Part shown: positions 33,853 through 46,475 of the stretch, one piece after another
Layout of the letters: every line of letters begins with the position of its first letter
Position numbering within the stretch: the first letter of the stretch is position 1
Source of the DNA: Oscheius dolichura
Taxonomy: Eukaryota; Nematoda; Chromadorea; Rhabditida; Rhabditidae
Length of the DNA stretch: 64,000 bases
Assembly (NCBI GenBank): GCA_932521035.1
Contig: OW051494.1
Location: 2,280,001 to 2,344,000, forward strand
Reading direction: 5' to 3'
Program-made: the position numbers and the translations under genes
Notes under the pieces: generated by a model
Seen by the model: only the letters and a program-made list of their open reading frames with translations
Databases searched by the model: none
Told to the model about the DNA's origin: nothing

Positions 33853-36800
33853 CTAGCTGGCTACTCCTTGAGCATAGGTACCCATCGGAGGACGGAAGGC
33901 CTGAAATCACCAGGATAACTTGGCTCAAAATGGAAAAAATGACTAGTACCTTGGGAAGGAAGTGCATCTGGAAGGGACTGAAGGAGTAGAGCGGCTTGCC
34001 AACGTTTTTCCGACAGTTCTCCCTCCGGACGCCGTCTTTCCTCAGCGAGGTAATGACCTCGGTCACCTGGCTCGTCCCCAGGCCGCACGTCTCCCTCACC
34101 AGGCGGCCCTGTTCCAGTGTGATGGCCATCGAAGTTCTGTCTTTGCCACTCTTACAACAGACGACGGCTTTTCCAGCCAACAACTCGGAGGCAGCCATGG
34201 CCCACTCGAAGATATTCAGATTCTTACGGGAGCCCTCGGTAGCCACCTGGAATTGGCCGTCTCTTTTTAAAAAAGGGGTGGATAACTCACAGCGTCGACG
34301 AGTTCCCTAACGGCGTCGGCCGCCTCCGCCGGGACAGCGCCCATCTTCCCCATGAACATGGCTATCTTCTGGGCAGCTTCCTGGTTAATCGCCGTCTCCA
34401 GTGCGACTCCTCCGAAGGACTGAGCAAACGTGGCCTCGTGATTCACCCCCAGGTTGAAGTAGGCCGTTCGGACGCGAAATGTGTCACAGCCCTTTAGGGA
34501 ATCCGGCAGCGAGTCGAATTTCTCATGGGGAATGGGGAGAGTGATCTGAAGGAGAGGATAAATTAATAATTAGAGGGGAAGATACCTTGACACCGGCACG
34601 GCTGCCGCTGACTACGGGGATACAGTTGCGGCAGACGGAGGACGGCGCCCGGACGAACTTGAACTCCGCCTTGGATTCTACCAGTCTGAAAAAGGAATAT
34701 AGGAGAATCATTAATAAATAGGTATACGGGACCAGTTCAGGCCTCTGAGCCCAAGGCATACGGTATTTCCCGCACTCTCACCTCCAAGCCTCGCAGGCAT
34801 CCTCGATCATTCCCTTCTCATCGGCATATGCTGACAGGAAGGAAAACACCGTCAACAGGAAGTCGTTATCTGAATATCCTCCGATGTCATTTCTCATCTT
34901 CCCCTCCACCCAACCTGTCGTCACTGTCCAGTGTTGTATCCGACTCAAAGCCGCGGTTGCGGCTATCGTAAGCGCTTGGGAGAAGACAAAATCCGAGCGG
35001 ATTTGAATGTGGAAGTAGTGGTGGATGATGGCGGGACGGGAGAGACTCATCACCAATCCGAGGAGCTGGGATTCTAAGACAGAATCCGTCAGGAGGAGCA
35101 GGGCATCCAGGCAGGAGGTCATGGCCTCGCGAGCACTCTTCTCGTAGACGCCTCTCTACAGGGGAGAGGATCATTGTTTCTCTTTGGAGGACGGAAGAGA
35201 CTCACCTGCTCGTCGTTCAACGAATCTATCACGGCTATCTTCGTATTCAGGCTGATTAACATCGCGTCCAAGTTGTCCAACTGGTTTTGGAGGCTGTCCA
35301 CCACAACTAGTGAGGACTAAACAGTGATTTTTGTTTAATTTAGCTGCGTAGAATGTATAATACTCCCAAATTGCCTCTCAAAGTGGAAAAAGAACGGTTA
35401 TTTTCTGACAAAATCGGGTTACTATAGTTTAGTGTGCCTGTACCCGTACAATGTCGGCAGCGCGAGGACTAGGAAGATGTGGCGGTGCAGTACAAAAGGC
35501 AACCCCTTGCCGAGATTTTACGGGTGCAACGGGAGTCCCTTTTCCCACGAAATAACCCACCTTTCGTCCATTCCCATTAGTAAACTTCTTCCTGTGTTCC
35601 TCCATCAACGTTTCCATATGCTTTTCAATACTCGACACTCGAACGAAGGTGTCTTTCAGCCGTTCATAGACCTGTTTGATTCCCGTATTGATCTCCAGGC
35701 AGACTTTGTCCGGCTTTCCAAACGAGGACATCTTCCATTCCACATCAATCCTAAAAATGGAGAGATGAGCATCTTTTGACGTCGGTGGGCTTCCTTTCTC
35801 CTTCCCCCTCCTGGATGACGGGGAAACATGCGGCATTACGTAATGAGAAAGGGAGGGAGAGAGGAAGGGAGACGAGAGGCAGATGGACATTTATTCGCGC
35901 TTCCTAGGATACTGGGGCAGAGAGCAGACGAAGACTGGGAGGAGACATGCTCGCCTTTTCAACGGCATTGGCTGCTAGGCAGGAAGAGACAGGTAGGTTC
36001 AGACTTTCTAATAAAAGCATATAAACAGCGTAGTAAACAATAGTGTGGGACCCCCCGAGTTCTTTGTTCAAGCCTCCCAAGGCGAGAAGACGAGCACGGA
36101 GCCAAGAGGGAGGAGAGTCGGCTGCTTTCAGTTTGACGATAAGCTCCCCTTTGGAATACCGTAGTCTCGAATAGAGACGACCCCACCTTCCTCTGGGATT
36201 GGAAGTAATTTGCCCTACATAGCTCCAGGGGCAGCCTGCCGACCCCCAATGCGGCGACCTTCTAGAGGCGGCCTCATGGAAAAGAAACAGGGAGGAGGGG
36301 GGCTTATCTCTGTGGGTTAGTTTTGAATGCAAATAAAGACAATTTTGAGTCCTCTCAATGAGAGACCTACGCGCAACAGGGCCACCGGAGATCCATCCTA
36401 TCCCACTGTCACCGGCGGCCTCTTCCTCTTTCGGCATTTAAAAGGAGACTGCCCCTCTCTCTCTCTCATTGCGGTCCCTCTGTCAAATAAAATAGGGAGA
36501 GAGATCGCCCTAGTCTCTCATCTCTGCTCGCCTTCCCCTCCTCCCCAAGTGATTCCCCTTCCCCGGATATATAATTGTCTCCTCCTGCTTCCCCTGCTGT
36601 TCTCGCCCCTCTCAATGACCCGGGACACGTGTTCAAACAACCGTCGTCCATTTTTCTTCTCCCCCATCCTCCCATCTTTATTTCCTTACTTTCTGCTCAG
36701 TTCTCCAATTGATCGTTTCAAATCCAGGAGGCCGTTTCTCTTGGAGAAGAAGGGCACTTCCAGGTTGGCGTTGTCCATCTCCAATGTGGAGTGGAGGCGC

Positions 36801-39007
36801 GTCAACCCGCCATTCTGAAACAATCCTTCTTTTTCCTGGCTCTTTTGATTGTTTCTTACTGCAAATCGGCAGGGAATAGCCGAAGCCGTTCCGCAACTGA
36901 TCAGTTCCCTGCTCTGTTCCGTAGAGATACCAAAGACCTGGAGATGAAGGTTCGTCGGCACCGGGCCGAATGCCACCCGCCTTTTCTCTGTAGACTTTCG
37001 AAACGAAGGACCCTAAACGGGGATATTTCTATTATTTTAAAGCGAGGATTACCGCATAGGTGGAGAGGAACTCTTGACACTGTTCGTAGGTTTCGGCGTT
37101 TTCTCGCAGCTCTCGGATTATCTCGTGTAAATTCGCTACGGCAGCCGCCGGCCAGCTTTTCAGTTTTGATTCCAAGAGACAAGTGAACCTGAAGACGTTC
37201 AGTAGGCTAGGAACAATCCCCTTTCATCTCTCTACCAGTCAAAAACTTACTCATTATTCCATTTCCTATACAGCTTTATCATCTCCATCGGCAGCAGTAG
37301 GGACAATTTCGACTCCCACATCGTCTCCTCGAAGGTTATCCTCCTCGATGGCAGTCCATTTGCCTAAATGCCCCATTCTCTCCTTCCTCTCCCCCAAAAT
37401 TACCTGGGAAACAGCGAAGATATGGGTAGCTGTGGTGGGATTAGCGAGGAAGAAGTTGTGATAAGAACTGCTGGAGGAGGCGGCCTCGGCCGAGGCATTT
37501 TCCGTATTCGAGCAGCCCATTGTGAAGAATTTGTAGGCGACCTCGTCTAGCTGAGCATGTGAAATGGCATGGGAACAGGTGGCCAACTGAAAAGGAGCCA
37601 GGTTAATGGTGATGACCGGTACACTGCCCCCCTCCCCCATTAGTCATCCGGAATGACTCATTTAATTAAGGAGGAAAAGACAAACACGAGAATTAATAGA
37701 AACAATCCATGTGTAATACGGTATGACTCGGAAGGAAGGGGCAGGGGCCGGGAGGAGGGAACAATCAATTATGGCCATCCCCTATCACCACCCCCGAGGG
37801 GGTTATCAGTTGTTTTGAAAGAGATAAAGAGCCAGCTACTAGGAGGAGGAGGAGAAGAAGACTCTTCCTTTCTCTGGGGGGATTAATTAGAGGAAGAGGA
37901 GGGAGAGAGAAGCGTCTAATGAGCTGTACCTGACCGTTTCTTAGAAATTAAAAGCAAAAACTCTTTCCTCGTGCTGATATTTTTGGAAGGGAGGGGCAGC
38001 CGAAAAGAGAGAGAGAGACGAATAATGAAGCATTTTAATGAAGAAGCCGGGGGAAAGCCCAAAAGGAGGAGAGACAACAAATTAAACCGAATTCTCCCCC
38101 AATTTTGAGGAATGAAAAAGGCTCGTCTAGTGGTTCGTCTGCCGACCGCCGTAAAATTTCGGAAACAACATCTTATGGTATTCAAAGACGCGGAATGGAC
38201 AGATTTTCCGGCTGCCAAGAGTTTACGGGTGCGGGAGGCGCGGAAGACGGTCAGAATAGGGAAGATGCGCGTTTGTAACAAATTCCCACGGCGGGGAATA
38301 GATATTTTGACGTCTTTTGGATAGAAAAGGAAGCAGAGGTCGATCTGATTCCGGCTCTCAAGCAAATTCTCGTCCTCTGGCTCCTAATCACCCCAAGGCA
38401 AGTCTTTCTCGATCTCGGCTCGATCAAAGGGTCTTCCGGTGGGAGAGGGGTCTTTCTAGGTAAAATTCCCTCCTGGGAGAGAGGATTTTTCTCTATTTTG
38501 GGGTAGAGAAGGGTTCAGGGCTCCGTTTCGACCCAGTTTAAATCCAGCAAGCCTATCCCCTTTCCCCATTTTTTGTTCTATAGGGCCCAGTATCCGAGTC
38601 CCCGCCCTACTGACCCACCTTGACCATCCACTGTTCCACGAGTGTTTCATTATCGAAGGCGATGGTGAAATTGTCCTCTTCACTGGCAAATTGTAGCAGT
38701 ACCGACGGATCTTCCTTAAAAGTCCTGTTCTTTCCATCTTCCCCTCGATTACCCCTACCTGTGACCGTTTGAATGCCACCTTCTCGACGACGTATATCAG
38801 CGGCACGTGTGCCTCCTCCAGTGCCGTAATACTCAATACATTACCCCTCAAGATGATCTAAATTTAATCTCTATTCAAAACAATACAAAATGGACGAACC
38901 TTGGCCCTAAATGTCCTGTCTTTGACCGTCACGGTGGCTTCTGCCCGGTTGCCGGCTTCCTGTGACCCAATGAACTTGTTTATGTCACTGGCATTGTCCT
39001 CTTCCAT
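33853..39007 (-). CDS. INPP4: Inositol polyphosphate 4-phosphatase (INPP4-like), about 800 aa
   Basis: Seventeen exons: 38900-39007, 38759-38857, 38619-38714, 38392-38455, 37404-37586, 37251-37363, 37053-37188, 36860-37012, 36690-36814, 35561-35750, 35206-35316, 34915-35155, 34782-34869, 34586-34685, 34291-34545, 33950-34246, 33853-33900. All junctions agree in phase except 38392 to 37586, where a phase-1 donor meets a phase-0 acceptor. I infer a missed small exon there or a wrong boundary. The N-terminal 110 residues look like a PH domain. Then come the conserved NLHLQ, NGGL and DFVFSQALT regions. The catalytic P-loop CCKSGKDRTSMAITLEQ contains the CX5R motif C-K-S-G-K-D-R, which removes the 4-phosphate from PI(3,4)P2. 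The end FRPPMGTYAQG matches human INPP4. It would dampen PI3K signalling on endosomes and plasma membrane. A TTTTCAG acceptor abuts the ATG directly. Confidence 0.9.
35440..35527. mobile_element. Palindromic TTTACGGGTGC-family element in INPP4 intron
   Basis: The left arm at 35440-35460 (GTACCCGTACAATGTCGGCA then G) and the right arm at 35508-35527 (TGCCGAGATTTTACGGGTGC) are imperfect reverse complements separated by about 47 nt. Lies in intron 35317-35560. Same arms as copies near 23784, 38145, 46359 and 47948. Confidence 0.65.
38145..38237. mobile_element. Palindromic TTTACGGGTGC-family element in INPP4 intron
   Basis: The right arm at 38211-38237 (GCTGCCAAGAGTTTACGGGT then GCGGGAG) is close to consensus. 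The left arm near 38145-38162 is degraded (CCGCCGTAAAATTTCGG) but in the expected inverted orientation. Located in the 805-nt intron 37587-38391, the one whose phase I could not reconcile. Confidence 0.55.
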
Positions 39008-39014
39008 CTGAAAA
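39008..39014 (-). promoter_or_regulatory. Candidate spliced-leader trans-splice acceptor of INPP4
   Basis: On the minus strand CTTTTCAG is followed immediately by the INPP4 start codon, leaving no 5' UTR. In nematodes this is the usual mark of SL trans-splicing. A cis intron from a non-coding first exon is the alternative. Confidence 0.5.
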
Positions 39015-39256
39015 GGATTCCTATCAGTCAAAAGAAGCTAAAAAACAAGAAGAAAGATTTAAAATCTTCGAGAATAGGACTATTTTTTCCCCGGGGAGAC
39101 GGCGTCCGCAATACGTCTTGTCTATGCTACAGTAGTCCAAATCCTCTCCTTCCTCGAATAATTTATTTACTTTTACCTGTTGATTTAATTTATTTTTGTC
39201 ATTTTAACTGTCGCAAATAGTGTATTAATAATAATTTAGTTCCAAAAAATGCGAGA

Positions 39257-42200
39257 ATGCTCAACGACAAGTTGACAGTGAAGGAGAAGGACAGCCGCCT
39301 GGCTGAGATCGAAGACGAGTGCTTCCTACAGAAACAGGTCGAGAGCTGGAATGGAAAACACATTGCCAGATGGATCGAAGGTTCGTTATGTTTTCTACTT
39401 ATTGTTTTTTGCCTTTTTTAAACAGGATTTTTGATTGAAAACGTGTGCATTCCCCTCTGATCTCATGGGCCTATTGATTTCTCCCCGTTACCATGGGTTA
39501 CTGGTACACTTGTTGGGTTATATGAAGGCAGACACGAGAATTTAAGAATGTAGGAAAGATATACAGTTGATTTGAAGCGGGGGGACAAAAAAAATGAAAT
39601 GATGCCAGTTCCTTCCAGAAGATAGCAGACGACGCCTTTTCATGTAATCCTCTCCCCCGATAATCTGCTTCTCCTCCCACTCTTCCGCGTCATTTTTGGT
39701 AGCGGATTTGTTCTTTTGGAATGGAAAACAATCAGAAATTATTAGAAGCCCTTAAAAAGCCTAAAATGCCCTCTAATTGCGTTCCATAACCCCTGCCCCC
39801 TGACCCCACCAGTTGTTCTGGTCGAGTCGGTAGCCGACCCCGTGGAGTCAACTCGACGCCATTACAACTAGGAAGCATTCGTAAGATTTAGTATGACGGT
39901 AGTATGTAAGCGAGGAGCCAGTTGTAGGTTTCCGAGTGGTGGTGGAGAGGGGCAGGTCGACTAGACTTCGTAGTGGGCGTCCTCGGGGATAAATACTCTT
40001 CCCGGTATGGTTGGGGAGGGACCGGGCTCAAGTGGCCCTGTGGAGCTTGTGGCATTCGATGCCCAAAAATTTCTGTTGGGCCCTAGGCCTTCAAGGCCCC
40101 GATGGCCACAATCCAGAGTCCCGAATCCCGATGGCCCATGGTCAAAGGGAACCTGACAGCCCCGAATGCGGCAGACCCAATTGCCCTGATGGCCACCGAA
40201 AAGAATAAAATACCAGTAAAGAGGTTGAGGAGGAGACACGACAAAGGCTCCTATTGGGATGAGGATCCCTCCCCCTTCCAGTCAACTCCTTTCCCTGTGC
40301 CCTCTTCCGCGTGACCATCTGCAACTTTTGCCCGCTAAAAATACGATGTCCTCCTCTCCCTCTCTTCGCCTGGTATACTCTTTCCCAAGAGGTGACAAAT
40401 TTGACCCTCGTCATCTCTTTGTGAGTACGGACACCGGCTGGCTGGTTGGGAAATAGTCCACAAGGCGTGTTTACGCGAGGAATCATTTGAACTTCCTGGG
40501 AAGGGTTTGACCTGAAAAACAGAATGAATCCGGGTAAGAGGGATCGAAGATGTTCTTGAAATGAGGAGAAATTCCAATTTTCAGGTCTGGGTGACTCGAT
40601 GAACCCGTTCCTCGGTCTGATCCGGGACAACATCAAGAGTGGCAAGCATTTCTGTCTGGTGGACAACGACCTCCTCCTGGAGATCGGCATCTCCGGCCTC
40701 GGAGCCCGTAAAATGATCCTCCAAGCCATCCAGCTCCTCCAGTACTTCGTGAGTTCCCCTTTTCCGTCGGCTATAGTCTCTCCGCTTTTAGTGTTACGAG
40801 GCACCCAGCGAGAATTTACAGTCGTTAGCCCATAAGACCTCGTCTGCTTGTAGTGCCGCCGCTAGGGCCCTCCTAGAAGCACAAAGATTACGTCAAAATA
40901 AGGAAAAAGTACCCGTTCTGGTCTCTATTTAATAGAAATAACCCGTTTCAGCCAATCCAGAAGGCGGACCTCATTGGAATATTGAATAATTTGACCCTAG
41001 TGATCTCAAATCTTACGGAACATACAAAACGGTTAATTTTTTGGCTTGACAGGTACTTTTCCCTCTTTTTTTCTATTTTAATCAATTTAAAGGAGTCCAT
41101 TCGATGAAAATCCCCATTATATCAACCTCCGGGACCAGATATCCGAGAGTATTTGGAGCATCGTCCGAAGCATCAATGTCCAGCCTCGGACGCTCTTTGA
41201 ATTCGCCGGTGAAATCATCAAGGTAGCGTATTTTACTGACTTTTGTACTCTGAACAGAATAATTGTGAGATAACGAAGGAAAATGAACATTTTCAGAAGA
41301 TGGAAAACCTCAAAGTCGTCTGCGACGATATCGTCTACAAGAGCGACGATCCCGCCATCCTCTATACGACGAACTACGAGGCAGCCGTGTTGACTCGGTC
41401 CACGTCGACAAGGGATTGGGTACGTCTCTTTTTCTTTTCTTTTTCTTTGTTCCGGAGGGTTCTAGACATATATAGGTAAGACCTCTTTTGCTCGGGGGAA
41501 GGGGGAGATTCAATATTGCGGGAAAGAACGGCGGGGAGACCATGAGAGACGTCTTGTGGGATCTCCTCCTCTCAAAAGTCTTTTCCCTGAAAATAGCCTC
41601 CTAGAACCCTTCCAGCGGGCCGGAGTTCCTGTAAATCACCCTAGAGGATATCTGTCTTCCAGGGAATCAACGTACAATCCTCGTATCTCGGTGTCCACGT
41701 GATCAGCGAAATCAAGAAAGACTCCCCGGCTGACCGGTGCGACAAGATCGATGCCGGCGACGAGATACTGATGATCAATGGCAAAACAGTGAGTTCCCGT
41801 CCACTTCTCTCATTGTCTACTTCATTATCCTCCGTCACCTCCTCTTCTAGGTGATTGGCTGGGATCTGACCAGGGTGGCTCAACGTCTCGGCCAGAAGAA
41901 TGATGACAAGCTGCGGTTGATAGTTAACAAACGACCAAGGGACACTGTCCCTCTCTTGCCCTCTGTTAAAAATGCCCCCAAAGTGGTTACCAAGCCCTTG
42001 GCGAAGATGGCCCCCGGTAGCCAGGCTGGCTATTCATCGGCCCTGGAGAAAGGCTTCATCGTGAGTTTCCTCCCCTTTTTTGGAAGAGGATGGATATTTT
42101 TTTTAAGAATGACAACATGGTGTATCCTCTAAATCGACGGCGGAGTTCGACTTTTATTGGGAAATTGAGGGAATCTCCACAGACACAATCGTAAGACTGA

Positions 42201-45200
42201 GAAGAACTGGGGAAAGTCTCCCTCTTTAGACTGGAACATACCCGAATCTCACGGCGGGCGTCGATCAGCTGCGGGCGGGAACACAGCCAGGAGATCGACG
42301 TGGACAGGCCTCAATATTTACAATGGAACCTGGCAGACATCCTGGGGTACTGTATTCTCTTTTAATAGTAATAAAAGGAAGTTTTGTAGACCAAACTACG
42401 AAGCGCGGGTTGTCCGCCGAGCCAGGACGATGCGTCACCAGCCGGATGGCTATGTCCGGTCGTTCATCGACAACAAGCTTGTCCAAGAGGTCGAAGAGGA
42501 TGTCGTCGTGGAACAGCTCCCCTATAACGTCAAATGTACGTCGTTTGTTTATTTTCGGGGGCTGACACAAAGATGGCCCGTTTACGGCCAGTGATACAGT
42601 CAGCGAAGGGAGCACATTGTGGGCAGGTAGCGGGAGCCAGGTTATAAGGCGCCGGGCCTCTTCCTCCTCCCATTTCTATAGTAACTATTTGGTGATTTTG
42701 ATTCCATATGACGTTTTTGAGAAGAATATTCGCTAGAAATATCTACTACGTTTTATCCAAAGGTATGCCAGTCCCTGGGATCACGGTGGCCCTCGTCCTC
42801 TTTGAGTGCACAACGCCGCCGGGAATCTTCCCAGATATTCGTTGAATAGGGATATTGTTCCGACTGCAAAAACGAGGAGAAGATGTCTTTGTATAGGATT
42901 TCCTAGCTCGTCAACAGTCTTCCCTTCCAGGTCCGACAGAATTTGCCAAGATTACCATCGTTGACCCGATTGAAATGGCTCAATACAGTCTCAGCGAGCC
43001 GAAACCCACCGATGCTGAATGGAATGCCCCTCCGAACGACATCACCACCCAGCGATTCGTCGTCCCCGTCAGGGAACTGAATGTCTCCACCCCGGGATTG
43101 GACTCCCCCAGGTTGCAGACCTCTTTCCCTTTCTAATTCACACTTTTAGACGATTGAACCAATTCGACCATGATTCCCCAATGGCCGGGGTGTTACCCAG
43201 TCCCTCCACCTCGAGTATGAACAGCTTGAGCAGCCCGGCCCCTTTGAAATTGATGTCTTTGAGCACTTTGGACTGGCCGACGGGTGGCAGCAGCAGTGAT
43301 GTCCCCCTGACACCGTTGACACCAATGACAATGATGTCAAACGAGAAACTCTTCGAAGGATGGGCCAGGAGACGGAAGACGGGGCAAGAACTCTCAGAGG
43401 CGACGAATAAATGGCCAAAGTGTTGGATGATACTCAGGGGACCGTACCTCAGTTGCTATACCAATCAATATGTCAGTTTTTTTTACTTTTTTCAGTACAA
43501 ATTTGGGAATTCTAGAGCCAGCATCCGGATTTCACTATCAATGTGACCAAATGTACAGTATCCGACGTTGTGGACATCAAGACATCGAAGAAATTGTGAG
43601 TTATTCAGGCAGGAGACAGTGCGGATGACTATCTCGCTGCCTGTCCAATTTATTAGTTTTATGAGGGCCGGGGCTGTGTGCCTGGAGCCATCCAAGTCAT
43701 TTTTGTAATTTTTTGGGGGTGATTGAATCAGTTTTCGACTACTTTCCCCTTTATATGCCGTAAAAAGGGGGAGAAGGTGTTTCCACACTCTTCTGCTGTG
43801 AAAATTCCGCCATCACCCGCGAGTCCAATATTCTCCTCTACAACGTAATTCTAGTGTTAGAGCAGAAACAAAAGGTATCAATCACCCCCAAAAAATTACA
43901 AAAATGACTTGGTGCCTTGGAAAAATTGAACCCAAGTTGAAAAAAAGCCGAAAGAGTTGTGGGCCAATGCACTATTCTTGAAAAATTGATGCCGAGCAAG
44001 TATCCTTCCCTTGTCAATAAATATTTTTAACACTGCCCTCCTCCGGGTTCCCAATCCTCCAGCGCTTTCCATATCTTGCAAACTACCCCAAGTACCCAAA
44101 CAAGCAAGCCATCCGCCATCTTTTGGCAGGGCCGAGACACGGCCAACACATTAATAAAATCTCTTCCAACTACAGTAGCCGCCTATAATTCTCCTATTTC
44201 CAGTGTCTTCCGGCTGCACCGCCCGTCCGTCGACTATTACTTCTCCTGCTTCAATGCCCAGGATCAAAAGGCCTGGATTGGAAAGATCGCCATGTCCACG
44301 GAGATCTACCAGAGCCAGACGAGGGTCATGTCCAAATGTGAGCCATCCCAGCTCAAAAATAGAGAACGGAACAATTTCCAGCCATGTCGTACTTCAAGGA
44401 AGGGGACAGCGACAGCCACAGCCAGCACTACAACACCCTGACGGGGCTGCCCTCCCTGATGACGAACTCCGCCAGCTCGGCCAACAGTGTAAGTTCTTCT
44501 TTTTTTAAAGGACTACTAGGAGAAACAACAACTGATTCATTATTATTTCTCGGGGCTGGTAAATGCGTAGAGGAATAATATCAAATAGATCATCAGCGAG
44601 ATGGAATAGAAGACGCACTTGCCAATGGCCACGTTCGTGATCCAGCGGGTTCGGTCTCTTCTCAGGATCCGGGTCGGGTCATAGACGGCCAGCCCGCTCA
44701 TGCCGCTCTCTTTCACGTATCCCGCCATCTGCCACATGTTAAAGAAGAGCAGCAACACATTCCAGAGGCACAGGTAGACATTCCACACGAAGGCTAGGGT
44801 CAGCGCCACCTGGATGGCAAAGTCGTAGGGAACCACCTGAAAAGGGAGTCATTAGGGCTACTGATAAATGTAGAGATCTTTTTACCAGACGATTCTACGT
44901 CCAAATGTATCTCGGGTGCAAATTTTTAGCCCTAGAGACCATAGTCCTGCTTCTGAATCCCGGAAAGGAGGCGCCGCGGCGGGATGCCAAAAATTCAATC
45001 CTAATTTGGGTTTTAAAATCCTGTTTTTGGTATCGGACGCTTTCTTTTGCCGTGAGAAAAATAGTCAAAGAATTTTTGAAGTTCAAAATAATTTCGGCGC
45101 GTTACGGGCATTTGAACCGACTCATTTCGCTGTACGGGATGCCTTCGACGGCCGACGCTCGCGCTTTCCCGAAGAAGCTTCTTCTCCTAACCGTTTGGTG

Positions 45201-46060
45201 CCGCCTGATAGAGAATTTTGTGCTCTACCAGGTAGTGTCAAAGAAAAAAAAACAGATGGCCGCTAGAAAAGCAAGTTGAAGGTGATTGAATGAGCCATTA
45301 CGACATTTTTGGCAAAATGCGCATCTTTTTATACTTGGCTTTGGTGTTGATTTGGTCATTTTGAATGGATCAAGTACTCCATTGGCTCCGAAAAAATGTA
45401 AATTATGATAAGTGTGGCTGTGGATAAATAGCGCAGTGGAGCCGAACAAACGCGATCGTCAGAATTCAATGAAACTGCCAAAAATTGTTCGGCAAAGTGT
45501 GGTTGCCGATGTGTGCGAACTTTTAAAAGGGAAGATACAAGTAGCTCACAGCGTTGAGAAGACGACAAGTAGTCATGGGGTTGAGGTGGTCCTCGACCAT
45601 GTCCTCGATGGTACTGTAGGCGAAGAGGGCCGCGATGAAGCCGGCGACGGCGAGAAGGATCGCCACCGCATAGATCAACCAATAAACCATCGACCGCCGA
45701 TGAAGACAACTGCTGACTCGAATGAGCGAGAGACCTCGCTTTCCGGGGAATCAGTTGGCTTTCTTGTTTTATGTCGACACGGATTAATTCCCACCTGCCG
45801 TAAGCCAACAGAGGGGGCCGTTCCCCGGAACGAGATCGAAGTTCTTGTACCCGTTTCTCTTTGGGGGTCCCCTTCTATCCATTCTACAGTAATCCAGTTG
45901 TCTTTCTTTATATAAAGTACTGATTAAGATTGCCCCTTTTCAGCCAGACCCAGTCAATTCTCCCGGCAGCAATACCGGCAGTCTCCCCCGGCCCGGCTTT
46001 CTCTCCTCCCTGACGAGTCGCGCCGCTCCGAACCAGCCGTCTCCCCGTCCCAAAAAATAG
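39257..46060 (+). CDS. cnk-1: Connector enhancer of KSR (CNK) scaffold: SAM-CRIC-PDZ-PH, 797 aa
   Basis: Seventeen exons: 39257-39380, 40585-40748, 40792-40920, 40952-41052, 41093-41222, 41297-41419, 41663-41788, 41851-42060, 42108-42190, 42230-42346, 42390-42535, 42931-43111, 43150-43471, 43516-43595, 44204-44337, 44382-44488, 45944-46060, totalling 798 codons with every phase matching. Domains: SAM (about residues 30-95, [17 protein letters not shown]), CRIC (about 98-190), PDZ (about 255-345, [18 protein letters not shown] and DEILMING), a conserved linker with [13 protein letters not shown], and a PH domain (about 590-735) ending AWIGKIAM. The tail is Ser/Pro-rich. CNK proteins scaffold Raf/KSR at the membrane in Ras-MAPK signalling. 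The last intron (44489-45943) contains an entire cornichon gene on the opposite strand. Intron 1 is 1.2 kb and includes GGCC-rich short repeats at about 40020-40200. Confidence 0.93.
44543..45690 (-). CDS. cni-1: Cornichon family cargo receptor, 144 aa (nested in CNK intron)
   Basis: Two exons, 45550-45690 and 44543-44836, giving 145 codons. Exon 1 encodes [20 protein letters not shown] (first membrane helix) and a lumenal [19 protein letters not shown] region, parallel to the DP-x-x-x-C-x-x-LN motif of cornichons. Exon 2 carries two or three more helices and the diagnostic [14 protein letters not shown] (compare M-S-G-P-G-L-Y-D-P-T in the family), then a last helix. Cornichons act in the ER and COPII vesicles, exporting transmembrane cargo such as EGF-family ligands and AMPA receptors. 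Length fits the family. The whole gene lies inside intron 44489-45943 of the plus-strand CNK gene, and its own 713-nt intron is unusually long for this genome. Divergence from vertebrate cornichon is noticeable, so orthology to a particular paralogue is open. Confidence 0.88.
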
Positions 46061-46475
46061 CCCCTTCTCTTCTCTTCTCTTCTGTCCGTCTCTTTTCCAT
46101 TTCCTAGTCCCCCCTGTCTAGCTGTGATCTTCATTCTTCTAACCCACCAATTGTTTTTGTACATAACCCGGCCGACATCCAAGTTTCAGTTCATGTCCTC
46201 AGTTTGTTCTAGTCTTCAGCTTTACCAAAAACACAGTTTTAAACAGAAAGACTTGCAATAAATTTTATGCTTTAATAGTGTCGATAAATTTAACAACATT
46301 CATTGGTATAACCTTTTCTTTCCTATACATTGTCTTTCCCCTCCTCTAGGCCCGATTCCCCGCACCCCTAAAATTTGGCAGCAGTTAGACAGTCTGGAAA
46401 AGAATTATTCAGCTGCCGAGACTTTACGGGTGCGGGAGAACTCAAGACGCTGGTGAAAATGCTTCGAATTCAGCA
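46061..46475. other. Spacer between CNK and POFUT2 (+ strand tandem)
   Basis: Contains the CNK 3' UTR (AATAAA near 46257 in GCAATAAATT) and, just before the POFUT2 ATG, a palindromic repeat at 46359-46438. No coding sequence seen. Confidence 0.55.
46359..46438. mobile_element. Palindromic TTTACGGGTGC-family element upstream of POFUT2
   Basis: The left arm at 46359-46384 (CCCGCACCCCTAAAATTTGG then CAGCAG) and the right arm at 46412-46438 (GCTGCCGAGACTTTACGGGT then GCGGGAG) are clear reverse complements with a spacer of about 27 nt. This is the best-preserved pair in the window. It ends only 37 nt before the POFUT2 start codon. Confidence 0.7.

Noticed and set aside
35904-36437. Candidate missing INPP4 exon in a 177-codon minus-strand frame
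   Set aside because: The neighbouring exons 36690-36814 and 35561-35750 join directly in phase (AA/G ATT), so no exon is needed here.
37641-38390. Additional INPP4 exon to fix the phase break
   Set aside because: I scanned the minus strand and found no segment with both good splice sites and coding character; left unresolved rather than invented.
39820-39870. tRNA-like hairpin (GTCGAGT...ACTCGAC) in CNK intron 1
   Set aside because: No A/B box pair, no acceptor stem and no T-loop; only a short hairpin.
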